29,738 nucleotides of DNA, taken from Hydrogenophaga sp. Lineage in GTDB: Bacteria; Pseudomonadota; Gammaproteobacteria; Burkholderiales; Burkholderiaceae_C. The DNA is taken from contig JAJNQE010000095.1 in assembly GCA_021154985.1 (NCBI GenBank), positions 1 through 29,738 of the forward strand, in the 5' to 3' direction. A program made the translations under genes and the position numbers. Shown one piece after another: positions 24,195 through 29,738 of the stretch; the first letter of the stretch is position 1; the number at the start of each line of letters is the position of its first letter. Below the pieces are notes generated by a model. The model ran no database searches, was not told the DNA's origin, and saw nothing but the letters and a program-made list of their open reading frames with translations.

Positions 24195-24707
24195 TCAACG
24201 CGGCTGCCGCACGAACGTCCAGCGTGACGGCAGCCCGGCGTGCTCCGCCGGGCTGGGCGCCCAGCGTCCGGCCTCGATCCAGTCGGCAGCCAGCGCCATG
24301 TCGGCGCTGTGCACCAGCCCCACACCCAGGTTGGTGACCAGGTACAGCCTGCCGGATTCGTCCAGCAGGCTGTCCTGCGTCTGCACCTCGGTGCCGGTGT
24401 GGGTGAGCACGCGACCGTCGGGCTGCAGACGCCAGATCCAGGGCGTGTCTTCCAGGTCGACAAACACGCGCTGCGGCCCGTTCTGAAAGAACCAGCGACC
24501 TTGCGCATCGGCCGCGTAGTTGCGCTGAATGAAGTCGATGAGCTTTTCGTGCTGCAGCAGCGAGCCCTTGCTCGCGGGGAACGGCCCGGCGGCCTGCACC
24601 CGGTCGTCGCGCATGTACCAGTTGCCGCGTGCGTCGAGCCCGAGCCAGCCAAAACAGTCGGGCACGTTGGGCCACTTGGCCATGGCGGCCTTGACGATGT
24701 CGTCCAT
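24195..24707 (-). CDS. Conserved protein of unknown function (possibly DUF2946-type)
   Basis: A 170-residue soluble protein. It opens MDDIVKAAMAKWPNVPDCFGWLGLDARG and contains WYMRDDR, FIQRNYAADAQGRWFFQNGPQRV and LVTNLGVGLVHSADM. I associate this with a conserved betaproteobacterial family annotated DUF2946, with no known activity. ATG 24707 is chosen over an upstream in-frame start that would overlap the hydrolase gene and add Cys/Arg-rich residues. It is the last gene of a three-gene minus-strand operon, 10 bp after the YheT-type hydrolase, and converges on the ankyrin-FAD gene with 5 bp between stops. Confidence 0.75.
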   Translation of the reverse strand: MDDIVKAAMAKWPNVPDCFGWLGLDARGNWYMRDDRVQAAGPFPASKGSLLQHEKLIDFIQRNYAADAQGRWFFQNGPQRVFVDLEDTPWIWRLQPDGRVLTHTGTEVQTQDSLLDESGRLYLVTNLGVGLVHSADMALAADWIEAGRWAPSPAEHAGLPSRWTFVRQPR

Positions 24708-24717
24708 GGGTGTTCGA

Positions 24718-25716
24718 TCAGAGGTGCTGGAGCAGCCAGTGTCCCACGGCCTCGGGCATGGCGCGCACATGCCCGGGCAAGCCCAGCGCCCCGTGCGACA
24801 CCGGGAACCCGACGTGGCCACCCTCATCGGGTTGCCACAGCGTCACGTGTCGGCCCACCTGCTGCGGCATGGGCAATGACGACGCCGGCACGAACGGGTC
24901 GTTGCGCGCATTCAGCGCCAGCGCGGGCACGCGGATCTGGTGCAACACCGGTTGGGCCGACGCGCGCGACCAGTAGTCGGGCGTGTCGCGAAATCCGTGC
25001 AACGGTGCGGTGAACAGGTTGTCGAACTCGAACAGATCGCGAGCGGCGAGCAACGCAGCGCGGTCGAACAGGCCGGGGTGTTGCTCCAGCTTCTTCAGCG
25101 CCTTGGGCACCATGCTGGCCATGAACATGCGGGTGTAGACCAGCCGGTTGAAACCGCGGCCGATGGCGTGGCCTCCTGCGGCCAGGTCCAGCGGCGAGCA
25201 GATGGACGCCACCGCCCGCACCTGCTGGCCAGCGGCCTCGCCCACCTCACCGGCCCATCGCATGAGTGCATTGCCGCCGAGCGACACGCCGGCGGCCATG
25301 AGTGGCCGCCCGGGGTGCTCGGCGGCAAAGCGCTTGAGGATCCAGTCGATCTCTTCAAAGTCGCCCGAGTGGTAGGCGCGCGGTGCGCGGTTGAGTTCGC
25401 CCGAGCAGCCCCGGAAATGCGGCACGGCAAACGCCAGGCCCTGGGTAGCCGCAAAGTCGGCGAAAGCCACCGCGTACTGGCTGGCCGAGGAACCTTCGAG
25501 GCCGTGAAAAAGCACCAGCAGTGGCGCGCCTTCGGGCGCAGGATGCCGCGCCTGATCGACGTCGATGAAGTCGCCATCGGGCGTGTTCCAGCGGCTGCGC
25601 GTCCAGGTGGGGGCCGGGCCAAAGTGGCGCCGGCTGGCGAGCGCGGCCCACAGGGTCTGCGCGTTGCCACCGGGCAGCCACCACGGCGCGGTGTAGCGAA
25701 AGCCGTCGGTGCTCAA
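24718..25716 (-). CDS. YheT-family alpha/beta hydrolase
   Basis: A 332-residue cytoplasmic hydrolase. The N-terminal PWWLPGGNAQTLWAAL is the hallmark of YheT/ABHD1-3 proteins. The nucleophile is S145 in the GVSLGGN elbow, the acid probably the Asp in LNARNDPFVP, and the base the His in GGHVGF. LFHGLEGSS (69-77) forms the oxyanion region. Substrates are unproven; lipid or ester hydrolysis is likely. Its start codon overlaps the stop of the upstream NTF2-like gene by 4 bp. Confidence 0.9.
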   Translation of the reverse strand: MSTDGFRYTAPWWLPGGNAQTLWAALASRRHFGPAPTWTRSRWNTPDGDFIDVDQARHPAPEGAPLLVLFHGLEGSSASQYAVAFADFAATQGLAFAVPHFRGCSGELNRAPRAYHSGDFEEIDWILKRFAAEHPGRPLMAAGVSLGGNALMRWAGEVGEAAGQQVRAVASICSPLDLAAGGHAIGRGFNRLVYTRMFMASMVPKALKKLEQHPGLFDRAALLAARDLFEFDNLFTAPLHGFRDTPDYWSRASAQPVLHQIRVPALALNARNDPFVPASSLPMPQQVGRHVTLWQPDEGGHVGFPVSHGALGLPGHVRAMPEAVGHWLLQHL

Positions 25717-26150
25717 TGCAGAACCGGCTTGGCGGTGAGCACCTCGGGCGGCTCGGTGCGCATGCCCGGGCTGGCGTGGTGGGCCACCATGCGCCAGCCT
25801 TGCGCGGTCTTGGCGTACACGTTGGTGGCCACCACCCAGGCGTGCTGCGGGCCGTCGTCGGTCATGACGGCCACGCGCTCGACCAGGCTGTGCACGCTGC
25901 AGGCGCCCGCGTCCAGGCGGCGCACTTTCTCTGGAAACGCCTGCACGCTGCCGTTGGCAAACAGGGCTTCGAACGCCGAGCGTACCGCCGCGTGGCCCAC
26001 CAGCCGGGGGCCGCCCGGATGCACACAGACGATGTCGTCTTCATCGGCCCAACAGGCCATGAGCCGTTCGATGTCGGCGTGTTGCAGGGCATCGTAGAAG
26101 GCGGCTTCCGTGTCGTCGGCCGACCCGGGCGGGAGTTTGGGTTTTCGCAT
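25713..26150 (-). CDS. NTF2/SnoaL-like domain protein
   Basis: A 145-residue single-domain protein of the NTF2-like (SnoaL_3) fold. It shows DTEAAFYDALQHADIERLMACWADEDDIVCVHPGGPRLVG, then ATNVYAKTAQGWRMVAHHASP near the end, the common layout of small betaproteobacterial NTF2-like proteins. No catalytic residues can be assigned. ATG 26150 is the first start giving the whole domain. First gene of the operon with the YheT-like hydrolase, overlapping it by 4 bp. Confidence 0.85.
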   Translation of the reverse strand: MRKPKLPPGSADDTEAAFYDALQHADIERLMACWADEDDIVCVHPGGPRLVGHAAVRSAFEALFANGSVQAFPEKVRRLDAGACSVHSLVERVAVMTDDGPQHAWVVATNVYAKTAQGWRMVAHHASPGMRTEPPEVLTAKPVLH

Positions 26151-26218
26151 GGCCGTATTTTGACGGCAGCGCCCCGCGCGTGTGGCCCGGCTCGCCGCCC
26201 TGCGCGAGGCCCCGGGGG

Positions 26219-26224
26219 TATAGT
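26219..26224 (+). promoter_or_regulatory. Possible -10 box for the LemA operon
   Basis: TATAGT lies 63 bp upstream of the LemA start in the 137-bp divergent gap. No clear -35 box is found at the right distance. Confidence 0.3.
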
Positions 26225-26287
26225 CCCGCAGATTCAAGGCTCCGCCAGAGCTTCGGCATGAACGGCCCGTTGGCCATTGGAGGTTTT

Positions 26288-26896
26288 ATGCGCACATCCC
26301 TGCGTTCGCTCTCTGTCTGGGCAGCCGCCTTGCTGCTGTCTCTGGGCCTCACCGGCTGCGGCTACAACGACTTCCAGCGGCTCGACGAACAGACGCAGTC
26401 GGCCTGGTCGGAGGTGCTCAATCAGTACCAGCGCCGTGCCGACCTCATCCCCAACATCGTGGCCACCGTCAAAGGCGAAGCCAACTTCGAGCAGGAGACG
26501 CTCACGCGGGTGATCGAAGCGCGCTCCAAGGCAACCAGCATTCAGGTGACGCCCGACATGCTGAACAACCCGGCCGCCATGCAGCAATTTCAAGCCGCAC
26601 AGGGTGAGCTGGGCAGCGCGCTGAGCCGCCTCATGGTGGTGGTGGAGCAGTACCCCAACCTCAAGGCCAACCAGGGCTTCAGCGACCTGCGCGTGCAGCT
26701 CGAAGGCACCGAGAACCGCATCACCGTGGCGCGCAACCGCTACATCCAGACGGTGCAGGAGTACAACGTGCTCTCGCGCAGTTTCCCCACCAACCTGACC
26801 GCCATGGTGTTCGGCTACGCGCCGAAGGCCAACTTCCAGGTGGCCAACGAAGCCGCCATCGCCGCCCCGCCCACGGTGGATTTCAAGAAGCCATGA
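26288..26896 (+). CDS. LemA-family lipoprotein
   Basis: A 202-residue envelope protein. The signal peptide ends in a lipobox LTGC (Cys near residue 20), so it should be lipid-anchored. The rest is the helical LemA domain, with YNDFQRLDEQTQSAWSEVLN, RRADLIPNIVATVKG, ANQGFSDLRVQLEGTENRI and YIQTVQEYN. ATG 26288 is selected over ATG 26258 because GGAGG (26279-26283) is ideally placed and the signal peptide then starts MRTSLRS. The next gene overlaps by 4 bp (ATGA). LemA proteins are commonly encoded with TPM-domain proteins, as here; the function is not settled. Confidence 0.92.
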   Translation: MRTSLRSLSVWAAALLLSLGLTGCGYNDFQRLDEQTQSAWSEVLNQYQRRADLIPNIVATVKGEANFEQETLTRVIEARSKATSIQVTPDMLNNPAAMQQFQAAQGELGSALSRLMVVVEQYPNLKANQGFSDLRVQLEGTENRITVARNRYIQTVQEYNVLSRSFPTNLTAMVFGYAPKANFQVANEAAIAAPPTVDFKKP

Positions 26897-27807
26897 CGCG
26901 GTCCTGCGCCCGGTGCCTGCTGGCGCTGGGGCTGTGCTGGGTGGTGGCCTTCGCATCGGCCCAGGGTCTGGTGCCCGTGCCGGCGCTGAGCGCGCGCGTG
27001 ATCGACCAGACCGCCACGCTGGACGCCGCGAGTCTCAACGCCCTGGAGGCCAAGCTCGCCGCGTTCGAACAAACCAGCGGCTCGCAGGTGGTGGTGTTGA
27101 TGGTGCCCACCACGGCGCCCGAAGACATCGCTGACTTCACCCAACGGGTGGGCGACGCCTGGAAGATCGGCCGCGCCGATGTGGGCGATGGCGCCTTGTT
27201 CGTGATCGCCAAGGACGACCGGCGGCTGCGCATCGCGACCACCAAAACCCTCGAAGGGGCCATTCCCGACCTGATGGCGCGCCGCATCCTTGACGGTGCC
27301 GTGACGCCCGCCTTCCGGCGAGGCGACTACGCCGGGGGCATCAACGCCGGGGTCGACCAGATGCTGGCGCGCATTCGCGGTGAAGAGCTGCTCCTGCCGA
27401 ACGCGTCGGCGGCGCAGCGCGCGGCGAGCTCCAGCGACTTCGAATGGATGGACGCGCTGATCTTTCTGGTGTTTGCGGTGCCCATGCTCTCCGGGCTGCT
27501 GCGCGGGATGTTCGGCAACAAGCTCGGCACCGTGCTCACCGGCGTGGGCGCGGGCGCGCTGGCCTGGGTGCTCACCGCCGTGGTCTGGGTGTCCATCGGG
27601 GCGGGCCTGCTCGGCATGCTGGCCGCGCTGTTCATGCAGTTCCTGCCGGCCGCGCCTGTGAGCGGTTCCGGTCGGGGCGGACGCGGAGGCGGTTGGGGTG
27701 GCGGCGGTTTCGGCGGAGGAGGCTTTGGCGGAGGACGTGGCGGCGGCGGGTTCAGCTCGGGCGGCGGCGGCAATTTTGGGGGCGGCGGCGCTTCGGGCGG
27801 ATGGTGA
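26893..27807 (+). CDS. TPM-domain envelope protein with Gly-rich tail
   Basis: A 304-residue protein. A signal peptide ends ASA (about residue 23). A TPM domain (about 30-165) follows, with RVIDQTATLDAASLNALEAK, WKIGRADVGDGALFVIAKDD and RRGDYAGGINAGVDQML. Next come two hydrophobic segments at about 185-205 and 212-245, then a low-complexity Gly/Arg/Ser tail of about 50 residues ending GGGASGGW. The TPM fold is periplasmic and the tail cytoplasmic or exposed, as in YgcG-type proteins. Coupled to the LemA gene by ATGA overlap. Confidence 0.9.
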   Translation: MTRSCARCLLALGLCWVVAFASAQGLVPVPALSARVIDQTATLDAASLNALEAKLAAFEQTSGSQVVVLMVPTTAPEDIADFTQRVGDAWKIGRADVGDGALFVIAKDDRRLRIATTKTLEGAIPDLMARRILDGAVTPAFRRGDYAGGINAGVDQMLARIRGEELLLPNASAAQRAASSSDFEWMDALIFLVFAVPMLSGLLRGMFGNKLGTVLTGVGAGALAWVLTAVVWVSIGAGLLGMLAALFMQFLPAAPVSGSGRGGRGGGWGGGGFGGGGFGGGRGGGGFSSGGGGNFGGGGASGGW

Positions 27808-27811
27808 GCAC

Positions 27812-28339
27812 ATGAACAAGCTGCTGCGTTTTTTCAAACACCGCTGGATGGATCGCTCTGACACCGTGCGAGCCGTGCCCGACGACATGGCCGAGCGCAT
27901 CGCACGCCGCGTGGCCGCCAGCGAAGGTCGCCACACCGGCGAAGTGCGCCTGTGCGTGGAAGCCTCGCTGCCGCTGAGCTACCTCTGGCGCATTGGCTCC
28001 GAAACACCGCTGGCTCAGGTGGTGCGCGAACGCGCCATCACCTGGTTCGGGCGGCTTCGCATCTGGGACACCGAGCACAACAACGGTGTGCTGATCTACG
28101 TGCTGCTGGCCGAACACGCCATCGAGTTTGTGGCCGACCGTGCGCTCTCGCGCCGCGTGAGCCCGGGCCAGTGGCAGGCCATCGTGGACCGCCTGGCGGG
28201 GCGACTGCGGTCGGGTGAATTCGAAGACGGGCTCACACAGGCGCTGGAAGAAGTGTCTGCGCTGCTGGTGCTGCACTTCCCCGCCGAAGCCAGCGCCGAG
28301 CGCCCCAACGAACTCCCCGACGCAGTGGTGCGCCGGTAG
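27812..28339 (+). CDS. Second TPM-domain protein
   Basis: A 175-residue protein without signal peptide or membrane segment. It carries a shorter TPM-like domain: VAASEGRHTGEVRLCVEASLPL, RAITWFGRLRIWDTEHNNGVLIYVLLAEHAIEFVADRAL, then VSPGQWQAIVDRLAGRLRSGEFEDGL. It lies 4 bp after the Gly-rich TPM gene and ends the LemA-TPM-TPM operon, a grouping common in Comamonadaceae. ATG 27812 is used; the frame upstream is open but runs through the other gene's Gly-rich tail. Confidence 0.85.
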   Translation: MNKLLRFFKHRWMDRSDTVRAVPDDMAERIARRVAASEGRHTGEVRLCVEASLPLSYLWRIGSETPLAQVVRERAITWFGRLRIWDTEHNNGVLIYVLLAEHAIEFVADRALSRRVSPGQWQAIVDRLAGRLRSGEFEDGLTQALEEVSALLVLHFPAEASAERPNELPDAVVRR

Positions 28340-28352
28340 CCCCCAGAGCCGG

Positions 28353-28922
28353 TCAGCCCCGGCGTTTGTCCAGCGGATTGCGGCTGTTCATGACCACCTG
28401 AAGTTCTTGCTGCAAAGCCTTGTTCATCTGGGCAAAGGTCTTGAGCTTGCGGGTGGTTTCGCGCAGGCGGTCGGCCATGCGTTTGGAAATCGCCAGCAGC
28501 AGGCGCGAACCCAGGCGCGGGTCTTCCTTCAAGATGCGCATGAGCGCGGTGCGCGAGAGCACGGCCGCCGCGATGTTGGTGTTGGCGGTGCAGGTCGCCG
28601 ATCGCGGTGCACCGTCGAGCACGCCCATTTCGCCAATCAGGTGCCCCGGGCCCATGATGTTGACCACCATGCTTTCGTGCAGGCCGGGCATTTCGTTCTC
28701 CACCGCGATATCGCCTTCGAGCACCAGCAACATGTAGTCGGTCTGCCGCACCTCGCCCTCCTGGATGATCACGGTGCCCGCCTTGATCAGCTTGGGCCGC
28801 ATGTAGCCCACCACCTTGAGCGCATCGCCCAGCGTCAGGTCGGCCAGGGCCGATGGCGTGACCAGCAGCCGCGCAGCCACTTCCTCGGGGGCCAGTTCGG
28901 GACTCTCAAAAATCGATGACAT
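28353..28922 (-). CDS. Cyclic-nucleotide-binding-domain protein without DNA-binding domain
   Basis: A 189-residue protein with one CRP-like cyclic-nucleotide-binding domain at about 30-150 (IKAGTVIIQEGEVRQTDYMLLVLEGDIAV, GHLIGEMGVLDGAPRSATCTA). GEMGVLDGAPRSA corresponds to the phosphate-binding cassette. After a long helix (RMADRLRETTRKLKTFAQMNKALQQELQVV), a probable coiled coil, it ends without the usual helix-turn-helix, so it is unlikely to bind DNA itself. ATG 28922 is chosen; upstream in-frame residues look non-coding. It converges on the TPM operon and may act through a partner protein. Confidence 0.85.
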   Translation of the reverse strand: MSSIFESPELAPEEVAARLLVTPSALADLTLGDALKVVGYMRPKLIKAGTVIIQEGEVRQTDYMLLVLEGDIAVENEMPGLHESMVVNIMGPGHLIGEMGVLDGAPRSATCTANTNIAAAVLSRTALMRILKEDPRLGSRLLLAISKRMADRLRETTRKLKTFAQMNKALQQELQVVMNSRNPLDKRRG

Positions 28923-28990
28923 CGTCTGCGCCTTTGTTGACACCCCGCATGGTATTCGGACTGTTACACCTTGCCTCAAGGAGGTGGCAA

Positions 28991-29019
28991 AAAAAGACCG
29001 GCATCAAGCCGGTCTTTTT
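28991..29019 (-). terminator. Terminator of the ATP synthase operon
   Basis: Perfect 12-bp stem AAAAAGACCGGC (28991-29002) / GCCGGTCTTTTT (29008-29019) with a 5-nt loop, 27 bp beyond the atpC stop. T-runs on both strands would also allow termination in the other direction. Confidence 0.92.
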
Positions 29020-29045
29020 GGAAACACAGGCCAGCGCCTGGAATC

Positions 29046-29468
29046 TCACTTCTTCTGGCGGTACTTGCGCAGTGCAGCAATCTGAGCCGCCATGACGGCC
29101 AACTCCGACGTCGCCTTGGCCAGGTCAATGTCGCTCTTGGCGTTTTTCAACGCCTCTTCCGCCACCTTGCGGGCGTCCAGTGCCTTGGCCTCGTCGAGGT
29201 CCTTGCCGCGGATGGCGGTGTCGGCCAGCACGGTCACGACACCGGGCTGCACTTCGAGGATGCCGCCGGCGACGAAGACGAACTCCTCTTCGCCGTTGTC
29301 GGCCCGCTCGATGCGCACCGCGCCCGGCTTGATGCGGGTGATCAGCGGCGTGTGGCGCGGCAGGATGCCGAGCTCGCCGGCGTCGCCCGGCAGCGCGACG
29401 AACTTCGCCTCGCCGGAGAAGATGCTCGCTTCTGCGGAGACGACGTCGACGTGGATGGTGGCGGCCAT
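29046..29468 (-). CDS. atpC: F1Fo ATP synthase epsilon subunit
   Basis: A 140-residue subunit of the F1 central stalk, regulating and coupling rotation. The N-terminal beta-sandwich reads IHVDVVSAEASIFSGEAKFVALPGDAGELGILPRHTPLIT, and the C-terminal helical hairpin starts near KDLDEAKALDARKVAEEAL and ends AALRKYRQKK. Full length for the family. ATG 29468 has GGAG upstream, and the gene follows atpD by 9 bp, ending the operon before the terminator. Confidence 0.97.
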   Translation of the reverse strand: MAATIHVDVVSAEASIFSGEAKFVALPGDAGELGILPRHTPLITRIKPGAVRIERADNGEEEFVFVAGGILEVQPGVVTVLADTAIRGKDLDEAKALDARKVAEEALKNAKSDIDLAKATSELAVMAAQIAALRKYRQKK

Positions 29469-29477
29469 GTCGGCTCC

Positions 29478-29738
29478 TTAGTTGATCTTCTTGGCTTTCT
29501 CGAAGGCCTCGTCGATCGTGCCGACCATGTAGAAGGCCTGCTCGGGCAGCGAGTCGCACTCGCCGGCCACGATCATCTTGAAGCCGCGAATGGTTTCCTT
29601 CAGCGGCACGTACTTGCCAGGCGAGCCGGTGAACACCTCGGCGACGTGGAAGGGCTGCGACAGGAAGCGCTGGATCTTGCGGGCACGCGACACGGCCAGC
29701 TTGTCTTCCGGCGCCAGTTCGTCCATGCCGAGAATGGC
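29478..29738 (-). CDS. atpD: F1Fo ATP synthase beta subunit, C-terminal part
   Basis: Only the last 86 residues lie in the window; the frame continues off the right edge with no start (the first visible residues are AILGMDELAPEDK). DELAPEDKLAVSRARKIQRFL, QPFHVAEVFTG and the terminal EAFEKAKKIN are characteristic of the C-terminal helical domain of the catalytic beta subunit. It precedes atpC, as in all proteobacterial atp operons. Confidence 0.97.
   Translation of the reverse strand, partial: AILGMDELAPEDKLAVSRARKIQRFLSQPFHVAEVFTGSPGKYVPLKETIRGFKMIVAGECDSLPEQAFYMVGTIDEAFEKAKKIN

Noticed and set aside
1..29738. CRISPR array
   Set aside because: No regularly spaced direct repeats were seen anywhere in the window.

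Overview
The window looks like a GC-rich betaproteobacterial chromosome, most likely Burkholderiales/Comamonadaceae. The basis is the atpD-atpC end, the YheT/NTF2/unknown-family operon, the LemA-TPM-TPM operon, the anchored dihaem cytochrome c and the overall codon use. No species can be named from the sequence alone. It splits into a mobile, defence-like left third and an orderly metabolic/housekeeping right part, with a tRNA-Arg gene at the boundary.

Left part (1-10194, accessory). On the minus strand sit a secreted zinc phospholipase C/P1-nuclease-like protein (2103-3233), a possible frameshifted small gene after it, and a TIR/SEFIR-domain protein (464-1738) that overlaps a short DUF3800-like C-terminal fragment (93-467). 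A 58-bp sequence at 1755-1812, just before the TIR start, has the layout of an integron attC site, so these genes may be former gene cassettes. On the plus strand follows a compact three-gene unit: an unknown 370-aa protein, a PHP-phosphoesterase/ABC-ATPase fusion, and an unknown 102-aa protein whose gene overlaps the ATPase gene. It looks like a candidate anti-phage or stress system. An IS91-type element (HUH transposase plus tyrosine recombinase) lies next to it. The block ends at tRNA-Arg(CCG), beside a second, truncated copy of that tRNA's 5' half, as expected near an integration hotspot.

Centre (10507-24189). After a dihaem cytochrome c and a terminator comes an AraC-family regulator, divergent from a long plus-strand operon. 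The operon encodes a Tat-exported substrate-binding protein, two ABC ATPases, two LivH/LivM-type permeases, a SphA/MetA-pathway type outer-membrane protein, a nitrilase, a second substrate-binding protein and a haem aldoxime dehydratase. A perfect terminator closes it. Together these genes suggest uptake of an organic substrate and conversion of aldoxime to nitrile to carboxylic acid plus ammonia. A striking nested palindrome lies in the regulator/operon intergenic region. Beyond the terminator is an unusual ankyrin-repeat/FAD-NAD(P)-binding fusion protein.

Right part (24195-29738). Housekeeping-like genes follow: a minus-strand operon (NTF2-like protein, YheT-type hydrolase, unknown protein), a plus-strand LemA-TPM-TPM envelope operon, a cyclic-nucleotide-binding-domain protein without a DNA-binding domain, and the end of the ATP synthase operon (atpD partial, atpC, terminator).
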